A stretch of DNA of 64,000 nt from JBKECP01 sp047974765. Its GTDB lineage: Bacteria > Pseudomonadota > Gammaproteobacteria > Pseudomonadales > Halieaceae. Below are positions 25,803 to 35,425 of this stretch, piece by piece. The notes below the pieces were generated by a model. It had not been told where the DNA came from and did not search any database. It saw only the letters and a program-made list of their open reading frames with translations. Position numbers and translations under genes: made by a program. The stretch spans positions 129,463 to 193,462 of the forward strand of contig JBKECP010000013.1 of NCBI GenBank assembly GCA_047974765.1, read 5' to 3'. Within the stretch, counting starts at the first letter, position 1. Each line of letters begins with the position of its first letter.

Positions 25803-26836
25803 GCTGCCCATCCTTTGGCATCACCTTTGGTGGTGCTTGCCATTATATTTGTCATCGCTGTTGTTGGATTCAGCTCGCCAAAGAGTTTGGCGAGGAATAG
25901 ATATTGTGCATTCATTGTCGTCAGGGTGTTAAATGCCCGCCGTTGTGAAAGCAGGGATGGATATTGCTGCAGGTACCAGCCAATATGCTTGCGCGCAATG
26001 CGCACACCCATGAACTCACCGTAGAATTGATGCAGTGCCCGCAGGTGACGGCAAATTACCTGGTATTGCTGTTGTAAGTCGGGTGGGGGCAAGTGTTCAC
26101 CCCGCTCCAGCCAGGCGGCAATCTGTCCGCAGAGCCAGGGTTTGCCCTGGGCCGCCCGTCCGACCATAACACCAGCGGCACCCGTGTGAGCGATAACAGC
26201 GGCAGCTTTGTTGGGAGAGTCGATGTCGCCATTGGCGAAAACGGGGATATCCACCGCCGCTACAATGTTGGCGATAGTGTCGTATTCCGCCTCGCCTTTA
26301 AAAGCGCAGGCGCGGGTGCGGCCATGTACTGCCAGTGCAGCAATACCGGTATCTTCAGCGATACGTGCGATGCTGACTCCGTTGCGCTGCGCAGGTGAGC
26401 TGCCGCTACGAATCTTCAGTGTAACGGGGGTGTCAACAGCTGCCACAACCGCACTGAGAATATCGCGTACCAGCACCTCGTTGGCCAGTAGCGCAGATCC
26501 CGCCGCCTTGCGGCAGACTTTTTTGGCCGGGCAACCCATGTTGATATCGATGATCTGCGCACCCTGTATCACGTTGAAGCGGGCGGCGGCGGCCATTTCG
26601 GCGGGATCGCTACCGGCAATCTGGACCGAGCGGGGTTCTGTTTCATCCTGGTGCTGACTGCGCCAGCGGGTTTTGCGGGAGTGTTGCAAGCGGGGGTTGC
26701 TGCTGAGCATTTCAGACACCGCCAAGCCTGCACCCTGTTGCACGCACAAGCGGCGAAAGGGCAGGTCGGTAATGCCGGCCATGGGCGCCAGCGCCACGCA
26801 GTTCGGCAGCGTGTAGGGTCCGATGTGCAGATTCAC
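25799..26836 (-). CDS. dusB: tRNA-dihydrouridine synthase B
   Basis: The protein has 345 residues, an FMN-dependent TIM-barrel enzyme that reduces uridine in tRNA D-loops. APMAGITDLPFRRLC binds FMN. MGCPAKKVCRKAAGSALL holds the catalytic Cys. VTLKIRSGS, VHGRTRACAFKGEAEYD, VFANGDIDS and GVMVGRAAQGKPWL are further family segments. It heads the dusB-fis operon. The 110 bp upstream, before prmA, probably contains the promoter. Confidence 0.96.
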   Translation of the reverse strand: MNLHIGPYTLPNCVALAPMAGITDLPFRRLCVQQGAGLAVSEMLSSNPRLQHSRKTRWRSQHQDETEPRSVQIAGSDPAEMAAAARFNVIQGAQIIDINMGCPAKKVCRKAAGSALLANEVLVRDILSAVVAAVDTPVTLKIRSGSSPAQRNGVSIARIAEDTGIAALAVHGRTRACAFKGEAEYDTIANIVAAVDIPVFANGDIDSPNKAAAVIAHTGAAGVMVGRAAQGKPWLCGQIAAWLERGEHLPPPDLQQQYQVICRHLRALHQFYGEFMGVRIARKHIGWYLQQYPSLLSQRRAFNTLTTMNAQYLFLAKLFGELNPTTAMTNIMASTTKGDAKGWAA

Positions 26837-26946
26837 AATGCGTTTTGAATTGCGTCAAAAAAGGCTGGCTATGATACGCGAGCCCCTGAGAAGGGGGAAG
26901 TAAAAGCCGTTAAAAACTGTGTGTTTTGCTTTTGTGTGATGCAGGT

Positions 26947-27852
26947 TCAGGTGTGGGGCCGTTGTCCCTGCAGGCAAATCCAGCCATCAAACTCTTCAGC
27001 AATACTCAGCAGCAACTGCCCTCGATAGTGGGCGATTACCTCGTCAGCCTGAGTGGCCAGCAGGCCTGACAAAATCAGTGTGGCGCCAGGGCGGGCCAGC
27101 GCCAGCAGATTGTCGCGTAATTCAAGCAGGGGGCCAGCGAGGATATTGGCCACAACCAGGTCGGCCCTGCCCAGCCAGGGGATGATTGATGCCGCACCGG
27201 GCAGAGTGGTGATCAGTGAGTCAGGTGTAATACCATTGCGCCTGGCATTATCGGTCGTGGCTGTCAGCGCCTGTGGGTCGTTATCCACGCCCAGCGCTTC
27301 ACTGGCACCGAGTTTGAGCGCTGCAACAGCCAGAATGCCGGAGCCACAGCCATAATCCACCACTTTGGCCATATCCAGCTGCCCGTTTTCTGACAGTGCA
27401 TCAAGGGTACGCAAGCACATAGCGGTAGTGGGGTGGGTGCCCGTACCGAAAGCCAACCCCGGATCCAGCAGCAGGTTGACGGCATCGGCCTGTGGTGGCT
27501 CAAGCCAGCTCGGGCAAACCCACAAACGCTGGCCAAAACGCATTGGCTGATAGTGTTTGATCCACTCCCGTTCCCAGTCTTTATCTTCCAGAATTTCGAC
27601 TCGTGCCTGACAGTCTTTGACCAGCCCGGCGGGAAAGTGGGCCAGCACGGTCTGCATGTCGCTGTCGGCCTGGTAGAGTCCGCTCAGACGGGTTTGCTGC
27701 CACAGCGGTGTTTCGCCAACACCAGGTTCAAGTACGGGCTGATCGGCATTATCCTGCAAAGTGACGGCCACCGCGCCCGTGGCCAGCATCAGTGCTTCCA
27801 GTGCTTCGACGGCCTCGGGGTGGGTGTCCAGGCGCAGTTGCAGCCAGGTCAT
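26947..27852 (-). CDS. prmA: Ribosomal protein L11 methyltransferase
   Basis: The protein has 301 residues and trimethylates ribosomal protein L11. The N-terminal substrate domain ends with EREWIKHYQPMRFGQRLWVCPSW. The SAM-dependent domain follows: LDPGLAFGTGTHPTTAMCL, VVDYGCGSGILAVAALKLGA (motif I), DNDPQAL and VVANILAGPLLEL. ATG 27852 starts MTWLQLRLDT as in the family. The extra frame up to 28062 lies in antisense-like overlap with accC and is rejected. It lies 22 bp after accC. Confidence 0.95.
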   Translation of the reverse strand: MTWLQLRLDTHPEAVEALEALMLATGAVAVTLQDNADQPVLEPGVGETPLWQQTRLSGLYQADSDMQTVLAHFPAGLVKDCQARVEILEDKDWEREWIKHYQPMRFGQRLWVCPSWLEPPQADAVNLLLDPGLAFGTGTHPTTAMCLRTLDALSENGQLDMAKVVDYGCGSGILAVAALKLGASEALGVDNDPQALTATTDNARRNGITPDSLITTLPGAASIIPWLGRADLVVANILAGPLLELRDNLLALARPGATLILSGLLATQADEVIAHYRGQLLLSIAEEFDGWICLQGQRPHT

Positions 27853-27874
27853 TGCGATAAAGACAGCTGGAGGA

Positions 27875-29221
27875 TTAATCCTCCAGCTTGCTCTCAAGGT
27901 AGTGGATACTGACCCCGCCTTCCATAAAGGCGCGGTCAACCACCAGGTTGCGGTGCAGGGGTGTATTGGTGCGAATACCTTCAACCACCAGTTCATCCAG
28001 CGCCTGGCGCATGCGGGCCAGTGCCGTTGATCGGTCTTCGCCAAAGCTGATGACTTTGGCAATCAGTGAATCATAGAAGGGCGGTACGGTGTAGCCATCG
28101 TAAAGGTGGGAGTCGACCCTGATACCAAGCCCGCCGGGGGCGTGAAAGGTATTGACCTTGCCCGGAGAGGGCAAGAATTTATGAGGATCTTCTGCGTTGA
28201 TGCGGCATTCAAAGGCGTGACCACGGATATTGATATCCTGCTGGCGATAGCTCAGGGGCTGACCGGCAGCAACGCGTAGTTGTTCCTTGACGATATCAAC
28301 ACCGGTGACCATTTCAGTGACGGGGTGCTCCACCTGAACGCGGGTATTCATTTCAATAAAGTAGAAGCCACCGTCTTCATACAAAAACTCAAAGGTACCG
28401 GCGCCGCGGTAGCCAATTTCGATGCAGGCCTTGACGCAGGACTCGGCCACCTGTTGGCGCAGTTCGTCGTCAATGCCGGGAGCGGGTGCCTCTTCCAGCA
28501 CTTTCTGATGGCGACGCTGTAGTGAGCAGTCACGATCACCCAGATGAATAGCGTTGCCCTGACCATCGGCAATAACCTGGATTTCGACATGGCGGGGCTT
28601 TTGCAGAAATTTCTCCAGGTAGACCACATCCGAGCCAAAAGCGGCAGCGGCTTCCGAGCGTGTTACCTGGATGGAACTGAGCAGGGCAGCCTCGTTGTGA
28701 ACCACGCGCATGCCCCGACCGCCTCCGCCTGCGGCCGCCTTGACGATGACGGGATAGCCGATATTGCGGGCGATATCGAGGGTGCGTTCGTCGTCGTTGG
28801 TAAGTGGGCCGTCAGAGCCTGGTACAGTGGGTACACCAGCCTTTTTCATGGCGGCAATGGCTGAGACCTTGTCACCCATCAGGCGGATCGTATCGGCACG
28901 CGGGCCAATAAAAGTAAAGCCGCTGTTTTCCACTTGTTCGGCAAAACCGGCATTTTCAGCCAGAAAGCCGTAGCCGGGATGGATGGCGGTGGCGTTGGTG
29001 ATTTCGGCGGCACTGATCAGTGCCGGAATATTCAGATAACTTTCGTTGCTGGGAGCCGGTCCAATACAGACAGACTCGTCGGCCAGCCGGACATGCATTA
29101 ACTCGCGATCGGCTTTGGAGTGAACCGCCACGGTCTTTATATTCAGTTCTTTGCAGGCACGCAGAACGCGCAGTGCGATCTCACCACGGTTTGCGATCAG
29201 CACCTTGTCCAAAATGGGCAT
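27875..29221 (-). CDS. accC: Acetyl-CoA carboxylase, biotin carboxylase subunit
   Basis: The protein has 448 residues. It carboxylates biotin on AccB with ATP and bicarbonate in the first step of fatty-acid synthesis. KVLIANRGEIALRVLRAC opens the family. IHPGYGFLAENAGFAE, VIVKAAAGGGGRGMRVV (ATP-grasp glycine loop), DCSLQRRHQKVLEEAPAP, FYFIEMNTRVQVEHPVTEMV and GHAFECRINAEDP follow. ATG 29221 starts MPILDKVLI; the longer frame overlaps the leader before it. It follows accB after 61 bp. Confidence 0.97.
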   Translation of the reverse strand: MPILDKVLIANRGEIALRVLRACKELNIKTVAVHSKADRELMHVRLADESVCIGPAPSNESYLNIPALISAAEITNATAIHPGYGFLAENAGFAEQVENSGFTFIGPRADTIRLMGDKVSAIAAMKKAGVPTVPGSDGPLTNDDERTLDIARNIGYPVIVKAAAGGGGRGMRVVHNEAALLSSIQVTRSEAAAAFGSDVVYLEKFLQKPRHVEIQVIADGQGNAIHLGDRDCSLQRRHQKVLEEAPAPGIDDELRQQVAESCVKACIEIGYRGAGTFEFLYEDGGFYFIEMNTRVQVEHPVTEMVTGVDIVKEQLRVAAGQPLSYRQQDINIRGHAFECRINAEDPHKFLPSPGKVNTFHAPGGLGIRVDSHLYDGYTVPPFYDSLIAKVISFGEDRSTALARMRQALDELVVEGIRTNTPLHRNLVVDRAFMEGGVSIHYLESKLED

Positions 29222-29282
29222 ATTTTGATCCTCTGTCACTGTGCGAGCGCTAACAAGGTTGCCGCTCGTCCCGGATGCAATA

Positions 29283-29759
29283 TCAGATGATGGTGAACAG
29301 AGGCTGTTCAAACTCCACCGGCTCGCCGTTTTCTACCAGAATCTCCCCGATAACGCCGGACTTGTCGGCCTCGATCTGGTTCATCATCTTCATGGCTTCA
29401 ACAATGCACAGTACATCGCCAGCCTTGACGCTCTGGCCAGCTTCGGCAAAAGGCGGTGAGGTGGGGGCGGGTGAGCGATAGAAAGTGCCGACCATGGGCG
29501 ATAACACCAGATGGCCTGCCGGAGCAGCCGCAGGGGCCGTATTGTCAGTGCTGGGGACCGCAGGTATTGGTGCGCTGCCTGCCGGTGCGGCGGCGGGTGC
29601 CGGTGCAGGCATCGGTGCGGCGTAGGCGGGGGCCGCTACCATTTGGGGCATGCTGTTACGGCTGATACGAACCGACTCCTCGCCTTCCTTAATTTCTATT
29701 TCGTCGATGTTGGACTCTTCCAGCAGCTCGATCAGCTTTTTGACTTTGCGAATGTCCAT
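29283..29759 (-). CDS. accB: Acetyl-CoA carboxylase, biotin carboxyl carrier protein
   Basis: The protein has 158 residues. An N-terminal helical part (MDIRKVKKLIELLEESNIDEI begins it, residues 1-35) is followed by an Ala/Pro-rich linker at about 45-80 and a biotinyl domain. The biotin-accepting Lys124 is in IVEAMKMMNQIEAD. The thumb region GTFYRSPAPTSPPF is present. It works with AccC next door. aroQ lies 60 bp upstream on the same strand, the common aroQ-accB-accC order. Confidence 0.97.
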   Translation of the reverse strand: MDIRKVKKLIELLEESNIDEIEIKEGEESVRISRNSMPQMVAAPAYAAPMPAPAPAAAPAGSAPIPAVPSTDNTAPAAAPAGHLVLSPMVGTFYRSPAPTSPPFAEAGQSVKAGDVLCIVEAMKMMNQIEADKSGVIGEILVENGEPVEFEQPLFTII

Positions 29760-29819
29760 AGTGGTCTCTCAATCTCTGGTTGTTTCAATCTTATGGCTAT
29801 GTGTTTGATGTACTTATAC

Positions 29820-30269
29820 TTATGTATGTACCTGTTCCAGCTCACTGATGGCGGCCATGAGTGCGAATTCATAACCCTGTGCACCCAGGCCGCAGATTAC
29901 ACCGCGGGCAATATCGCACAAGTAAGAATGTTGACGAAAGGACTCCCGCGCATGCACATTTGACAAGTGAACCTCAATAAAAGGAATTTCCACTGCGGCA
30001 AAGGCATCCCGCAGGGCTACGCTGGTGTGGGTGAAGGCAGCCGGATTGATCACAATAAAATTGACCCCCTCGCGGCGGGCATCCTGCACCCGTTCAATCA
30101 GCTCATACTCGGCGTTGCTTTGCATGCACAACAGATGGTGGCTCCGTTCGCGGGCAAGCTCGGTCAGGCGCTGGTTGATATCGGCCAGTGTGGTGTGACC
30201 ATAAACGGCGGGTTCACGCGCACCCAGCAAATTCAGGTTGGGACCGTGCAGTACGAGTATGGTAGCCAT
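29820..30269 (-). CDS. aroQ: Type II 3-dehydroquinate dehydratase
   Basis: The protein has 149 residues, a dodecameric shikimate-pathway enzyme. VLHGPNLNLLGAREPAVYG contains the catalytic Arg/Tyr loop. INPAAFTHTSVALRDAF carries the conserved Asn-Pro and His, and FIEVHLSNVHARESFR completes the active site with its second His. It leads the aroQ-accBC operon. The roughly 110 bp upstream to dsbD hold the promoter, which I did not resolve. Confidence 0.97.
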   Translation of the reverse strand: MATILVLHGPNLNLLGAREPAVYGHTTLADINQRLTELARERSHHLLCMQSNAEYELIERVQDARREGVNFIVINPAAFTHTSVALRDAFAAVEIPFIEVHLSNVHARESFRQHSYLCDIARGVICGLGAQGYEFALMAAISELEQVHT

Positions 30270-30382
30270 GGCCGCGAAATTTCTCCCGATTTGGCGCGAA
30301 CCTCCGGATTCTGGCCCAAATAACCGGCTTTGTCTACGAATATGGCACTTTTATAGCAAGTTAGCCGAATATAGCCGCTGGA

Positions 30383-32128
30383 TCAGAGTAGTTTAGCCTT
30401 CTTAAGATTTTTAGTGTCAGCCAGTGTCTCCAGCACCAGTGAACTGCGCAATATTTGCGGCAAAATAATTGCCTCAGCGGCTGGGTCGGCTGGATAAAAA
30501 ATATAAAAAGGGATGCCATTGCGGCCGTATTGGCGCAAAAAATTGGCAATCTCAGGGTCGTATCGTGTCCAGTCTGCCACCATATAAACAACATTGGCCG
30601 TTTCGAAGGCCGCTCGCACAGTCTCGGTATTTAGTACGGTGCGCTCGTTGGCAATGCAGGTAATGCACCAGTCAGCGGTTACATCGACAAAGACTGGACG
30701 CCCCGAAGCACGCGCTTTGGCCAGTGCAGCCGGACTCCAGGGTTCGCCATAGGACAAGGCTGTCTGCTGGCTGTCGTCAATGCGACCCGGTTGCCACAGC
30801 GCGAGTGCAACTGCGATACCCAGGCACAATGCTGCGGTAATCCGGCCCGATAAGCGGTGACTCCACAGCCACAGAGCCAATGCCAGAAAAAGTGCGCCCA
30901 GCAGGGCTGCGGCCATCGTGTCCACACCCGCCTGACGACCAGCCACCCACAGCAGCCAGATTGCGCTGGCGTAAAGCGGGAAGGCGAGAAACTGCTTGAG
31001 TCTGTCCATCCAGCGACCCGGTGCCGGCAGCAGACGCCGGGCCAGTTGGCTGTAGGCCAGCAATAGCAGGGGAGCGGCCATGCCCGCGCCGAGGGCGGCA
31101 AAAATCAGCAAGGCAATCGTGGCCGGTTGGGTGATGGCAAAGCCCAGCGCTGTACCCATCAGCGGGGCTGTGCAGGGGCTGGCAACAACAACGGCCAGCA
31201 CGCCGGTAAAGAAACTGCCACTGTCGCCCTGACGATTGGCCAGAGCACTGCCGCTGTTCATCAGTCCGGCGCCCAGTTCAATGACACCTGAAAGTGCCAG
31301 ACCCATCGCCAGAAACAGGTAGGCCAGGGCGATGACAAAGCCTGAGCTTTGTAACTGAAAGCCCCAGCCGATGGCCTGGCCCGCTCGCTGCAGACCAATC
31401 AGCAGGGCGGCCACACCGACAAAACTGACAATAACGCCAGCGGTATAAAACCAGCTTTGGCGATGACCGGTGTGCTCATTGGTCTGGGCAAAGCTCAGTA
31501 CCTTTAGTGATAACACAGGGAAAACACAGGGCATCAGGTTGAGCAGGCTGCCGCCAAAGAAGGCCAGGGCAAGCATGCCGAGAATGGTTAGTATGGAATT
31601 GTCCGGCGCGACTGTCTGGGGGCTTGTTGCGACCGGTTGGGGCTTGCTGTCCAGTTCAGTGACGGTGCCCTGTTCAAAATCAACCTCAAAATACTGAGTG
31701 CGTGGCGGATAGCACAGGCCGGCATCGGCACAGCCCTGGGCGCTGACGGTGAGTGTGGCCAGGCCGCTGTGTCCGGTGATGCGCAAGCGGATGTCGGCTT
31801 CGCGGTAGTAGACCTTTGTGTCACCGAAAAATTCATCGTGGCGCTCAATAGCAGAAGGTAATTCGATTTCTGTGTCAATCTCGCCGCTGGTATTGGACAG
31901 CTTGAATTTGAATGCGTGCTGGTACAGATAATAGGTATCGGCAATCAGCCAATACAGCCGTAACCCATCATCTTTTACCTCAAAATCCAGTTTGAAGGCT
32001 TCCTCAACCGGTAAAAATTCCGGTTCCCCAAGGCTGGCAAAGGGATCGGTATTAACGGATGCGTTGTCAAACTGGGCAAAGCAAAGCTGGCTGAGCAATA
32101 CAAACAGGCTGGCGAGAACCAGACGCAT
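30383..32128 (-). CDS. dsbD: Thiol:disulfide interchange protein DsbD
   Basis: The protein has 581 residues. It moves electrons from cytoplasmic thioredoxin to periplasmic DsbC, DsbE and others. A signal peptide (MRLVLASLFVLLSQLCFA) is followed by the periplasmic alpha domain with the Cys pair in AQGCADAGLCYPP. Eight membrane segments follow, with the LMPCVFPVLSLKV and VVASPCTAPLMGTALGF Cys-containing motifs. The C-terminal thioredoxin-like gamma domain has the CxxC in TADWCITCIANE. It is divergent from the DUF2333 gene, with 243 bp between them. Confidence 0.95.
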   Translation of the reverse strand: MRLVLASLFVLLSQLCFAQFDNASVNTDPFASLGEPEFLPVEEAFKLDFEVKDDGLRLYWLIADTYYLYQHAFKFKLSNTSGEIDTEIELPSAIERHDEFFGDTKVYYREADIRLRITGHSGLATLTVSAQGCADAGLCYPPRTQYFEVDFEQGTVTELDSKPQPVATSPQTVAPDNSILTILGMLALAFFGGSLLNLMPCVFPVLSLKVLSFAQTNEHTGHRQSWFYTAGVIVSFVGVAALLIGLQRAGQAIGWGFQLQSSGFVIALAYLFLAMGLALSGVIELGAGLMNSGSALANRQGDSGSFFTGVLAVVVASPCTAPLMGTALGFAITQPATIALLIFAALGAGMAAPLLLLAYSQLARRLLPAPGRWMDRLKQFLAFPLYASAIWLLWVAGRQAGVDTMAAALLGALFLALALWLWSHRLSGRITAALCLGIAVALALWQPGRIDDSQQTALSYGEPWSPAALAKARASGRPVFVDVTADWCITCIANERTVLNTETVRAAFETANVVYMVADWTRYDPEIANFLRQYGRNGIPFYIFYPADPAAEAIILPQILRSSLVLETLADTKNLKKAKLL

Positions 32129-32371
32129 GGAGATACCTCTTGATATTGGGCAGGGTGTACCACAGATGTTTTATTGAGGGTGTTCATTGTAGCAGTGCTT
32201 TAATAGCAGCCCAATTCCAATCAGACGGTATTTGTACTGTCTACATCAGGATGTGTTGCGCAAGGCGGGGCTTTCAGGTGCTATAGTCGCAAACTCCAGT
32301 GTCGTCGGGTTTGATCCAAAAGACAGGTCGAAGCGGCGCAGTGGTGCAGTAATGTTATTGAGGGATAACGC

Positions 32372-33430
32372 ATGATGCAGGAAAGCAGGAGTCTTCTCCG
32401 TACTATTGGTCAGCGCTGGCAGGAGTGGCGTGAAGATACCGCCGATGCCAGCTGGTGGCGCTGGCTGTCGCGTGGTTTTGTCGCCTATCTGCTGCTGGCA
32501 GTGTTGCTGGGCATGTACTGGAGTCTGATACCGGATCGTTTTGATGTGGCTGGACAGGCGGCGGCACTGGCGGCTGATAATAATGGTCGTGTGGTGACAG
32601 GCTCTGCCACGACCGGTGCGCTGATTACCGTGCTTGATACTCTGCTGGACAAGCCCGGTGGTTTTATCCGCAATGATATCTTCCCGCCCGGAATCTGGCT
32701 GGATAATATGCCGAGCTGGGAGTACGGCGTACTGATTCAGTCGCGGGATCTGGCCCGTGCTCTGCGTGAAGTCCACAGCCGCTCCCAGAGTCAGTCCACT
32801 GAGGATAAGGATCTGGCTGAAGCTGAACCCCATTTCAACTTCAGCGCCAACAGTTGGATGCTGCCGGCCTCGGAGTCAGAATACCGGGCCGGGCTGAAAG
32901 AGCTGCGCAGCTATTTTCGGCGATTGTCAGATGATGATGACAGCGATGCCCAGTTTTATGCCCGTGCTGATAACCTGCGCTATTGGCTCAACAGTGCGGC
33001 CAACCGCCTGGGCAGTTTGTCTCAGCGGCTGAGTGCCAGTGTCGGTCAGCGCCGCCTGAATACTGATCTGGCTGGTGATGCCGACGCTACCCAGTCGACA
33101 GTGGCGCCAACTGAAAAAATTGTGCGCACGCCTTGGCTGCAAATTGACAATGTTTTTTACGAGGCCCGTGGTACGGCCTGGGCACTGATGCATTTTTTAA
33201 AGGCGGCGGAAATTGATTTTGCCGATGTGCTGGCCAAAAAAAATGCGCAGGTCAGTCTGCAACAAATTATTCGTGAACTGGAATCCACCCAGGACAGAAT
33301 GTGGAGCCCAATAGTTCTCAACGGTACCGGCTTTGGTATTGTGGCCAATCATTCGCTTGTGATGGCTAATTATCTTAGCCGGGCCAATGCGGCTATTGTG
33401 GATTTACGGGATTTACTGGCCAAGGGCTGA
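32372..33430 (+). CDS. DUF2333 family membrane-anchored protein
   Basis: The protein has 352 residues. One membrane segment at about residues 36-52 (GFVAYLLLAVLLGMYW) is followed by a large soluble, probably periplasmic, domain. Family segments include SLIPDRFDV, GKPGGFIRNDIFPPG-like DKPGGFIRNDIFPPGIWLD, MPSWEYGVLIQSRDLARALR and NSWMLPASESEYR. The family is widespread in gammaproteobacteria and has no known function. ATG 32372 follows GAGGG with seven bases of spacing; a second ATG is directly adjacent. It is divergent from dsbD and upstream of the iron operon, with a clear 157-bp gap. Confidence 0.85.
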   Translation: MMQESRSLLRTIGQRWQEWREDTADASWWRWLSRGFVAYLLLAVLLGMYWSLIPDRFDVAGQAAALAADNNGRVVTGSATTGALITVLDTLLDKPGGFIRNDIFPPGIWLDNMPSWEYGVLIQSRDLARALREVHSRSQSQSTEDKDLAEAEPHFNFSANSWMLPASESEYRAGLKELRSYFRRLSDDDDSDAQFYARADNLRYWLNSAANRLGSLSQRLSASVGQRRLNTDLAGDADATQSTVAPTEKIVRTPWLQIDNVFYEARGTAWALMHFLKAAEIDFADVLAKKNAQVSLQQIIRELESTQDRMWSPIVLNGTGFGIVANHSLVMANYLSRANAAIVDLRDLLAKG

Positions 33431-33499
33431 CAGTGGTTTATGCAGCATCGGCGGTACGGAATTTTCAGGTATTTACCGTTATGGTTTGCTCCCACTAGG

Positions 33500-33529
33500 T
33501 TCTTAAACCTTTACCCTTTTTGCGATAAT
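33500..33529 (+). promoter_or_regulatory. Probable promoter of the iron-uptake operon
   Basis: TTCTTA (33500-33505) and GATAAT (33524-33529) are separated by 18 bp. The -10 lies inside the Fur box, so Fur-Fe2+ would exclude RNA polymerase. The assignment is from hexamer match and position only. Confidence 0.5.
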
Positions 33530-33542
33530 GAATATCATTTGC
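33524..33542 (+). promoter_or_regulatory. Fur box
   Basis: GATAATGAATATCATTTGC matches 15 of 19 positions of the classical Fur consensus GATAATGATAATCATTATC and sits 45 bp before the most likely start codon of the first gene of the iron operon. It predicts repression under iron-replete conditions. Confidence 0.8.
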
Positions 33543-33587
33543 GCGCCATTCCTCAATCTGGACATCACTATGCAAGGTTCCTTCCGT

Positions 33588-34382
33588 ATGTTTCGTAACA
33601 TCTGTTTGTCTCTGTGTATGGTTGTTGGTGCTGCAGCGTTGCCTGCCCAGGCCAGTGGCCCGGCGGGTGAGCACGTTAACCATCTGACCCATAATCTCGA
33701 TAGCTATACCGCAGAGGTCAACTGGCTGATTGCCAAAGTGGATGAAATGGTCGACACCTATGCCGATGAGGGTGCCGATGCGGTGAACAGCCAGAATCTG
33801 GTTGATGACTGGGAGTCTGTTGATTTTCACGCAGCCATTGAAACCCAGTACATACCTATTTACGCCTCTATCTGGCAGGGGCTGTTCGGTGTCAAGCAGG
33901 GTATTGACGACAAGGCTGCCGTAGCTGGCGTACGTACGCAGCAGGCGCTGCTGGAGCAGGCTTTATGGCAGGCGCTGGGTGCTGTCAAGCTGGCCGCCAG
34001 CTATCAGGACAAGGGTTTACTGGCTCGCGTACAGACCAGTGCGGACGCTCCCATGACCACGGAGGCCACTTTTGATGAGATCAGACATCGACTCGATCGT
34101 GTTGTTGCCAAATATGCTGAACAGGTGCCGAAAGAGGCACTTGGCATCGTTCATGATACTTACCTGAATCTGTTTGAAGGGGTTGAGGGTGCTCTGATCG
34201 AGCAGAATGCTGCGTTGGTGGAAGATCTTGAAAAAGATTTCAATGTCACCCTGCCAGTGGCTATTCAGGAGGGTAAAACGCTTGATAGTGTGCGTGAAAT
34301 TGTGACGGCCATGAAAAGTAAACTGGATAAATCCAAAGCCCTGCTGATTGATGCCGAGAAAGCACGCAAGGATGTATTCTGA
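33588..34382 (+). CDS. Secreted helical protein of a Fur-controlled iron-uptake operon
   Basis: The protein has about 264 residues from ATG 33588. A signal peptide (NICLSLCMVVGAAALPAQASG, cleavage near AQA-SG) leads into an almost wholly helical mature protein without Cys. I do not recognise a family. Segments such as ETQYIPIYASIWQGLFGVKQGI and the long coiled final third (VREIVTAMKSKLDKSKALLIDAEK) suggest a bundle. ATG 33588 has AAGG ten bases upstream; ATG 33570 and 33528 are in frame, but 33528 lies in the Fur box. Only 2 bp separate it from the ferric-binding protein gene, so a periplasmic role in iron uptake is a reasonable inference. Confidence 0.72.
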   Translation: MFRNICLSLCMVVGAAALPAQASGPAGEHVNHLTHNLDSYTAEVNWLIAKVDEMVDTYADEGADAVNSQNLVDDWESVDFHAAIETQYIPIYASIWQGLFGVKQGIDDKAAVAGVRTQQALLEQALWQALGAVKLAASYQDKGLLARVQTSADAPMTTEATFDEIRHRLDRVVAKYAEQVPKEALGIVHDTYLNLFEGVEGALIEQNAALVEDLEKDFNVTLPVAIQEGKTLDSVREIVTAMKSKLDKSKALLIDAEKARKDVF

Positions 34383-34384
34383 TT

Positions 34385-35425
34385 ATGCGACGTAGAACCT
34401 TTGTTCAATCCATACTGGCTGCCGGTGCTGTGGGCAGCCTGCCGCTGGCAGGTTCCCGTGTTTTTGCTGCTGATGCGCCGGTGCCAGCGTCAGTTGAAGA
34501 TTTGCCCCGGCTTGAAGGTGAACTAACCCTGTACCTGGGCCGTGGGGAGGGCGGGCTTTATGAGAATGTGCTCGGTGCTATTGAAAAACGCAACCCAAAG
34601 TTGAAGCTCGCGGTTCGTCGCGGTTCGACGGCGGCACTGGCCAACGCTATTGTGGCTGAGGCCAAAGCCGGTGTACGCCGTGCCGACTTGTTCTGGGCGG
34701 TTGATTCAGGTGCTATCGGCCTGGTGACGGGGGAAGGGCTGGCGCAGTCATTGCCTGCGGATTTAACGGCACAATTGAAGCCGGGTTTTGCCTATCCTCG
34801 CTGGTCGCCGGTATCCGGTCGTATTCGCACATTGCCCTACAACACTGACCGGCTGAGCCCGGAGCGCGTTCCCGATAGCGTAATGGCACTGGCTGACACT
34901 GATCTCAGTCTGGGTTGGGCGCCTGCCTATGCCGCGTTCCAGTCTTTTATTACCGCCATGCGTTTGCTGGAAGGAGAGGAGGCAACAGCGGCCTGGTTGC
35001 AGGCTGTTAACAGGCGAGCCCGCAGTTATGCCGGTGAACTCGGTGTGGTCATGGCCGTCGAACGCGGTGAGGTTGACCTGGGCTTTGCCAATCATTACTA
35101 CACTTTGCGATTGAAAGCGGGCAAACCTGATGCAAAAGTGGCACTGGCTTTTACCCGTAATGACGCCGGTTGTCTGGTTAATGCCTCGGGTATCCTGGCG
35201 CTGAAAGAGGGCGATTTGCCGGTTAACTTCATTCGCTATCTGTTGACGCAGGAAGTGCAGTCCTACCTGGCCGGTGAAGCCTATGAAATTCCGATGGTGG
35301 CCGGGGTGAAACCGCCACAGGGATTACCCCCCCTGAGCACCATTTCTCCACCGAAGGTGGATTTGACCGATCTTGCTGATCTGCGGCCAACACTGGATCT
35401 GATGCGTAAAGTCGGCGTGCTATGA
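34385..35425 (+). CDS. fbpA: Periplasmic Fe(3+)-binding protein of an iron ABC transporter
   Basis: The protein has 346 residues. Its N-terminus (MRRRTFVQSILAAGAVGSL) has a twin-Arg stretch followed by a hydrophobic helix and a VFA-AD cleavage site, suggesting Tat export. The mature part matches FbpA/FutA binding proteins: ELTLYLGRGEGGLYENVLGAIEKRNPKLKLAVRRGSTA (read in parts) and ADLFWAVDSGAIGLV. The Tyr pair in ANHYYTLRLKAGKPDAKVALAFTRNDAG is the expected Fe(3+) ligand. Its stop overlaps the permease start by 4 bp. The symbol follows the family; orthology to a particular FbpA is not tested. Confidence 0.88.
   Translation: MRRRTFVQSILAAGAVGSLPLAGSRVFAADAPVPASVEDLPRLEGELTLYLGRGEGGLYENVLGAIEKRNPKLKLAVRRGSTAALANAIVAEAKAGVRRADLFWAVDSGAIGLVTGEGLAQSLPADLTAQLKPGFAYPRWSPVSGRIRTLPYNTDRLSPERVPDSVMALADTDLSLGWAPAYAAFQSFITAMRLLEGEEATAAWLQAVNRRARSYAGELGVVMAVERGEVDLGFANHYYTLRLKAGKPDAKVALAFTRNDAGCLVNASGILALKEGDLPVNFIRYLLTQEVQSYLAGEAYEIPMVAGVKPPQGLPPLSTISPPKVDLTDLADLRPTLDLMRKVGVL

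Noticed and set aside
32246..32833. Minus-strand frame in the dsbD-DUF2333 gap
   Set aside because: It overlaps the DUF2333 gene in antisense and has no plausible start signal.
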